From: Streptomyces sp. NBC_01775
GTDB taxonomy: Bacteria > Actinomycetota > Actinomycetes > Streptomycetales > Streptomycetaceae
Assembly (NCBI RefSeq): GCF_035917675.1
Contig: NZ_CP109104.1
Location: forward strand, 6,138,001-6,202,000
Reading direction: 5' to 3'
Length of the DNA: 64,000 nt
The notes under the pieces are model-generated. The model was not told the DNA's origin, did no database searches, and saw nothing but the letters and a program-made list of their open reading frames with translations. The position numbers and the translations under genes are program-made. This document shows positions 59,992 through 64,000 of this stretch, one piece after another (positions within the stretch are counted from its first letter, which is position 1; each line of letters starts with the position of its first letter).

Positions 59992-62921
59992 CGCGGCTCC
60001 AGGTTCTCCGTTCGCGGATCGGGGCTCCCACGGCCCGCCAGCCGGGCCTGCGCGAACAGGCCGAGCAGGGCCGGCGCGAGCAGGGCGAGGGGCGGCAGCG
60101 CGAGCGAGGCGGGGTCGGCGCCGATACGTACGGGCAGCGAGTCGGGCGTACCGGCGAGTGCCGCCAGGTCGATGCCGGGGCCCAGCAGCGGCACGGTCGC
60201 CAGCCCGCTCAGCGCGCCGGCCAGGGCGGTCAGCACATACAGCGGCAGGCTCTCCACGAGCAGCACGCCCCGCCCCTGGCGCCGTGGCAGCCCCAGCGTG
60301 CGCAGCCGGACCAGCAGCGCTCTGCGGTCCGGCGCGGTCTGGAGCAAGGAAAGCAGCACCGCAAGCGCGCTGAATCCGGCGGCTGCCAGCACGGCTGCCG
60401 TATAGAGGCGTTCGGCGCCCGCCTGAAGCACCGAGTCCGCGTACTGTTCCCGCTTTTCGGAGCGCGAGGAGACCAGCGTCTTGGGGTCCGCCTTCGGGTC
60501 GGCCTCCTTGAGGAGCTGCCGCAAAGTCGCAGCATCCGGTGAAGCGCCGCTCACCAGCAGGGTGTTGGGCGCCAGCAGCGCGGTGTTCCGGGTATCCGGT
60601 CGCGCGCGGGCCACCGCCTCCCGGGAGAGCACGACGAAGTCGCCGTCCCGGGCCGCCGGGGTGTGCTCGCGGACGACGGCGGGGCGTACGGGCAGTTGCA
60701 GGCCGGGCAGGATCAGGTCGGTGTACTCCGAGCCGCCTCCCAGCTTCCGGGCGATCCCGGGCGAGACCAGCGCCGGCACCGGTCCGGAGGAGGCATTGGA
60801 GGCGCTGAGGCCCAGGTCGTCCGGGGAGAAGGGGCCCTGCCCGTCGCGGTGGGTGAGACGCGCGTACGCGGAAGCGTCGACGAGGGCGACGGTCAGCGAG
60901 TCGGTCACGTTCACCAGTTCGCCGTCGTCGTGCGAGCGCACGGCCGTCACCCCCGCGACGCCGGGTGCCTTCGCCACGCGCTTGGCCAGCTTGGGCAGGA
61001 CGTGCTCGGCAGCCGGGTCCTCGATCCTGGCGTCCGCACCCACGGCGCGCAGCGCGGCGGCGTCGCGGCCCTCGGCGATACTGGCGAGCACCGTCCCGCC
61101 GAACGAGGCCACCGTCAGCGCGACGAGCAGCGCGAGCAGCGCGGGCCCGGACACGGCAGCCGAGGGCGCGCGGGCCGCGCGGGCCAGGCCGAGAAAGGCC
61201 ACGGGCCCGCTGCGCCGCACCGCGAGGCGGCTCAGCAGCCGCAGCGGCAGCGGGTAGCAGCGCAGCAGCAGCATGGCCGCCGCCGTTGCCACCAGCACGG
61301 GAGCGAGCGCCAGCAGGGTGTCGCCGTCCCCGGTGCCGCGCTGACGTACGGCGACCACGGCGCCCGCCACCAGCGCGAAGACGGCCGCTTCCAGCACGGT
61401 ACGGCGGCGCGAGCGCCGGGCGCGGGTCACATCCGCGCGCGCCCGCGTGGCACGGACGGTGCGGTGCGCGAGCGCGGCACGCAGCGGCAGCGCCAGGCAG
61501 GCCGTGACGGTGACTGCGGCGGCTGCCGCCAGGGCCGCGCCCGTCCGGGCGCCCGGCGTCGCCCACAGGGCCACGGCCGTCGCCACGGCGGCGGCCGGGA
61601 CGGCCACCACCCCGGTCTCGGCCAGCAGCCGCCGGGACAGGCCCCACAGCGAGGCGCCACGGGATCGCAGCAGTGCGAACTCCTCCGTGCGCCGCTCCGC
61701 CGCCAGCACCCCGGCCAGCAGCAGCACGGTGAGCCCGGTCGTGGCCAGCCCGAGGCAGGCGATCAGCAGCAGGGGGGAGACGGCGGCGCTCTCGCGCTCG
61801 TAGGCCTCCAACGTCTCCTGGAGACCGGTGTCGAAGGTGAGGGTGCCGACGCCCGCCCTGCTCTGGAGACGGGCCGCCGGGGCGCCCGAGGACACCTCGG
61901 CCAGCTTCCGCGCGGCACCGGATGCCTGGTGTCCGGACAGTTTCGAGGCGAGGACCGGATGGTGGAAGAAGAGCTCGGCCCCGTCCCGCATCTCCAGCAG
62001 CGCGGGGGCCGCCTTGGGGTGGATGAAGGCGCTGAAGTGCCAGTAGAACCTCTTCTGGCCCGCCGGGCTGTCCGGCGGGATCGTCACCAGGGAGGGGCGG
62101 ACCATGCTCTCCTCGGCGTGCCAGAAGGTGCTCTCGCGTACCTGGGCCCGGGAGCCGCGCGGGGCGACAACCCCGGTGACCTCGACCGTCGTTCCGCCGA
62201 GGCTGCCCGGCAGATGGAAGGTATCGCCCGGAGCGAGCTTCATCCGGTGCGCGGTTTCCGCCGTGACAGCCGCTTGGACACGGCGCCTGCCCTCGCTGCC
62301 CTTGACCGTGGGAGAGGGCATCCGGCCCTCGGCGAGGCGGGTGCGCCCGGCCAGCCGGGCCTGCGCGGTGAGCGTCGCCTTCGGCCGCACATCGCTGGAG
62401 GGGCGCGGGAGTCCGGGGTCGTCCGCCTCGGCCGGAGTGGTGTTGTGCACTCCGTACGCCGCCTCACCGTCGGCCGGCGGAAGGGGGGAGCGGACGGCGT
62501 CCGAGAGCGCCGCGTACGCGGTCCGTACGGCCCCGGGAGCGATCCGGCGACGCAGTTCGTCGCGCACTCCGGCCTCGGGGCCGGCGGAGGCGGTCGCGCT
62601 CACCATCCGGTCGGCCGGGCGGGCGCGGTCGAGTGCCGAGCGGAGCGCGGCGTCGGAGGAGGCGTCGAGGGCGCGGGGCAAAGCCGCCGCCGTGAACACC
62701 GCGACGCACACCAGCGCCGCGAAGGCCAGGGCCCCGCCCGGGGCGGCCCGCAGCCTCGCGAGCAGCCACCCTCCCCGGGCGCTGCGCGGTGCGGGACCGG
62801 GGTCCGGGACGGAGCCGCGATGCGGATCGGGATCGGGGTCGGGATCGTGAGGCAGAACGGGAACGGGAACGGGATCGGGGTCGGGATCGGGATGCGGGAC
62901 GGAATCGTGACGCGTCGGCAT
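59988..62921 (-). CDS. FtsX-like ABC permease
   Basis: This 977-residue permease of the MacB/FtsX family has an N-terminal cytoplasmic extension with repeated Asp-Pro (PHPDPDPDPVPVPV), then a TM helix (LAFAALVCVAVFTAAAL) and a large extracytoplasmic domain, followed by TM groups with the FtsX pattern near residues 390-600 and at the C-terminus. It pairs with the downstream ATPase and the upstream second permease (3 nt gap). The Asp-Pro repeat corresponds to a CGGGAT-like DNA repeat at 62826-62895. Confidence 0.85.
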   Translation of the reverse strand: MPTRHDSVPHPDPDPDPVPVPVLPHDPDPDPDPHRGSVPDPGPAPRSARGGWLLARLRAAPGGALAFAALVCVAVFTAAALPRALDASSDAALRSALDRARPADRMVSATASAGPEAGVRDELRRRIAPGAVRTAYAALSDAVRSPLPPADGEAAYGVHNTTPAEADDPGLPRPSSDVRPKATLTAQARLAGRTRLAEGRMPSPTVKGSEGRRRVQAAVTAETAHRMKLAPGDTFHLPGSLGGTTVEVTGVVAPRGSRAQVRESTFWHAEESMVRPSLVTIPPDSPAGQKRFYWHFSAFIHPKAAPALLEMRDGAELFFHHPVLASKLSGHQASGAARKLAEVSSGAPAARLQSRAGVGTLTFDTGLQETLEAYERESAAVSPLLLIACLGLATTGLTVLLLAGVLAAERRTEEFALLRSRGASLWGLSRRLLAETGVVAVPAAAVATAVALWATPGARTGAALAAAAAVTVTACLALPLRAALAHRTVRATRARADVTRARRSRRRTVLEAAVFALVAGAVVAVRQRGTGDGDTLLALAPVLVATAAAMLLLRCYPLPLRLLSRLAVRRSGPVAFLGLARAARAPSAAVSGPALLALLVALTVASFGGTVLASIAEGRDAAALRAVGADARIEDPAAEHVLPKLAKRVAKAPGVAGVTAVRSHDDGELVNVTDSLTVALVDASAYARLTHRDGQGPFSPDDLGLSASNASSGPVPALVSPGIARKLGGGSEYTDLILPGLQLPVRPAVVREHTPAARDGDFVVLSREAVARARPDTRNTALLAPNTLLVSGASPDAATLRQLLKEADPKADPKTLVSSRSEKREQYADSVLQAGAERLYTAAVLAAAGFSALAVLLSLLQTAPDRRALLVRLRTLGLPRRQGRGVLLVESLPLYVLTALAGALSGLATVPLLGPGIDLAALAGTPDSLPVRIGADPASLALPPLALLAPALLGLFAQARLAGRGSPDPRTENLEPR

Positions 62922-62924
62922 GGC

Positions 62925-64000
62925 TCACTCGCCCCGTTCCGTACGCAGGGCGGCGACCGGGTCGGTGCGACGCACGGCAGTGGCCGCGACCACGAGGAGC
63001 GGTACGGCGAGGACGGCGGCCAGCAGCGCGCCCAGCGGCCCGAGCGGCAGCCGCACCACCAGCTCGGGGACGGGCAGCCTGGCATCCGAGGTCAGGACGA
63101 TCAAAGGGACCACCAGCCGGGTGAGCAGCACGCCCAAGGCCAGCCCGAGAGCCGTCGACAGCGCGACGAGGAGCCCCTGTTCGGCGGCGAGCGCCTGGGC
63201 GAGCCGTCTGCGGGGCGCTCCCAGAGCGCGCAGTACGGCGAACTCACCGGCCCGCTCGCGTGCGGCGCCCGCCGTGCTCACCGCGAATCCCGTCGCCGCC
63301 AGCACGGCGGCGGCCAGCGCGATGGCGCTCAGCGCGCTCCGGGGACCCGCGCCCAGCGGGTCGCCGTGCAGCCGGGCGGCCAGCTCGTCGCGCACCCGGA
63401 CCGTTCCGAGCGCCGGGTCCTTCCGCAGGGCCCGGGCAACCCGTTCGGTGCTGCCCTGCGCGGTGGTCAGCCACCAGGCATCCGGTTCCAGGAGGGTGGC
63501 GTCGCGGTCGGCCAGGGCCCGGTCCAAGGTGGCCAGGTCGAACAGCAGCGCCCCCGCGCCGTCCCCTCCGGCACCCGCCCCGGCGGGGACGGTCGGCAGG
63601 GCGCGCACCGACCCGGCGATCCGTACCGTCAGGTCCGACCCGGAGATCCGCGCCTTCACCCGGTCGCCGACCTTCGCACCGCCGGCGCGCAGATACGCGT
63701 CGGTCGCGACGGCCGCGAGGGGCGCGGGCCTGCCGGCGGAAGCCCGCAGCTCCATGGTCACCGCGACCGGTTCGCTCCCGTGCGGCTCGGGCTCCGGCGC
63801 CGAGCCGGTGGTGTGGTCGAACGTCAGCGGCGCACCGTCCGTCCTGCTGCGCGCGGATCCGGCGTGCGGCTCGGCGTACGGGCCGCGTCCCAGCGAGGAC
63901 TGCGGGTCGTCCGTCCGCGTGTGCGAGCTCCAGCGCACCGCGCGCGCGGCCCGTACGGCGCGGGTGCGGCGCTCTCCCGTCGTGCGCAGGCTCTCGACGC
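62925..64000 (-). CDS. FtsX-like ABC permease, 3' part
   Basis: The frame is open to the right edge, so the N-terminus is outside. About 358 C-terminal residues are visible: an extracytoplasmic stretch, then a three-helix FtsX unit (LSAIALAAAVLAATGFAVST; EFAVLRALGAPRRRLAQALA; LLVALSTALGLALGVLLTRL) and a last helix LLAAVLAVPLLVVAATAV, ending AVRRTDPVAALRTERGE. This is the second permease of the exporter, coupled to the next with 3 bp between them. Confidence 0.85.
   Translation of the reverse strand, partial: VESLRTTGERRTRAVRAARAVRWSSHTRTDDPQSSLGRGPYAEPHAGSARSRTDGAPLTFDHTTGSAPEPEPHGSEPVAVTMELRASAGRPAPLAAVATDAYLRAGGAKVGDRVKARISGSDLTVRIAGSVRALPTVPAGAGAGGDGAGALLFDLATLDRALADRDATLLEPDAWWLTTAQGSTERVARALRKDPALGTVRVRDELAARLHGDPLGAGPRSALSAIALAAAVLAATGFAVSTAGAARERAGEFAVLRALGAPRRRLAQALAAEQGLLVALSTALGLALGVLLTRLVVPLIVLTSDARLPVPELVVRLPLGPLGALLAAVLAVPLLVVAATAVRRTDPVAALRTERGE

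Overview
The window is high-GC actinobacterial DNA and reads as Streptomyces chromosome. Supporting signs are the GC-rich third codon positions, GTG/TTG starts, overlapping operons, SCO6880-like conjugation proteins, a snapalysin, a LAXTG-anchored TQXA protein, and the paired GTPase, SSB and EttA genes.

Left part (1-21.8 kb) is accessory or arm-like. It holds the end of a conjugation-type secretion locus (SCO6880-like protein and a VirB4-like ATPase), a CPA2 antiporter, and a TetR/serine-hydrolase pair with twin operators. A sugar-polyol remnant follows: an ABC permease that has lost its interior, a Zn-dependent polyol dehydrogenase and a DeoR regulator. Next come an OmpR/HK two-component pair, a lipoprotein sulfatase, a snapalysin, HxlR/RidA, a dead ISL3 element, a secreted chorismate mutase, an AKR/TetR pair with twin operators, and an MFS exporter coupled to a HAD phosphatase.

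The 21.8-31.4 kb part is a mixture of working regulator-enzyme pairs and gene relics. Working genes are HxlR/thioesterase, an esterase, an old-yellow-enzyme reductase, a TetR and an SDR. The last three share an ATTAC-N4-GTAAT-like site and may form a small regulon. Relics include an OYE tail, an amidase, an esterase head fused to a phosphatase piece, and a frameshifted unknown gene.

The 31.4-42.5 kb part is a complete type I-E CRISPR-Cas locus on the minus strand, in the order cas3, cse1, cse2, cas7e, cas5e, cas6e, cas1, cas2. Two arrays flank it and point away from it. CRISPR1 (17 repeats, the distal two degenerate) starts 18 bp after the cas2 stop. CRISPR2 (9 repeats) starts 131 bp from the cas3 start. 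A 13-bp motif, CAGGTCAASAAGT, sits directly before the first repeat of both arrays, which fixes their orientation although CRISPR1 has almost no room for a leader.

The 42.5-47.3 kb part carries a soluble Ser/Thr kinase, an IS5-family relic, an intact IS481 element and a serine recombinase that has lost its catalytic N-terminus. The recombinase frame runs into a tRNA-Arg(UCU) gene. A 16-bp piece of that tRNA end recurs at 22770, so 22.8-47.3 kb may be an island with the CRISPR-Cas locus as cargo.

Right part (47.3-64 kb) looks like conserved chromosome. It has two overlapping GTPase genes with very large low-complexity insertions, an SSB paralog, a TQXA surface protein lacking its thioester cysteine, EttA, a hotdog thioesterase with an overlapping unknown gene, and a MacB/FtsX-type ABC exporter whose ATPase ends in an AbrB-like segment.
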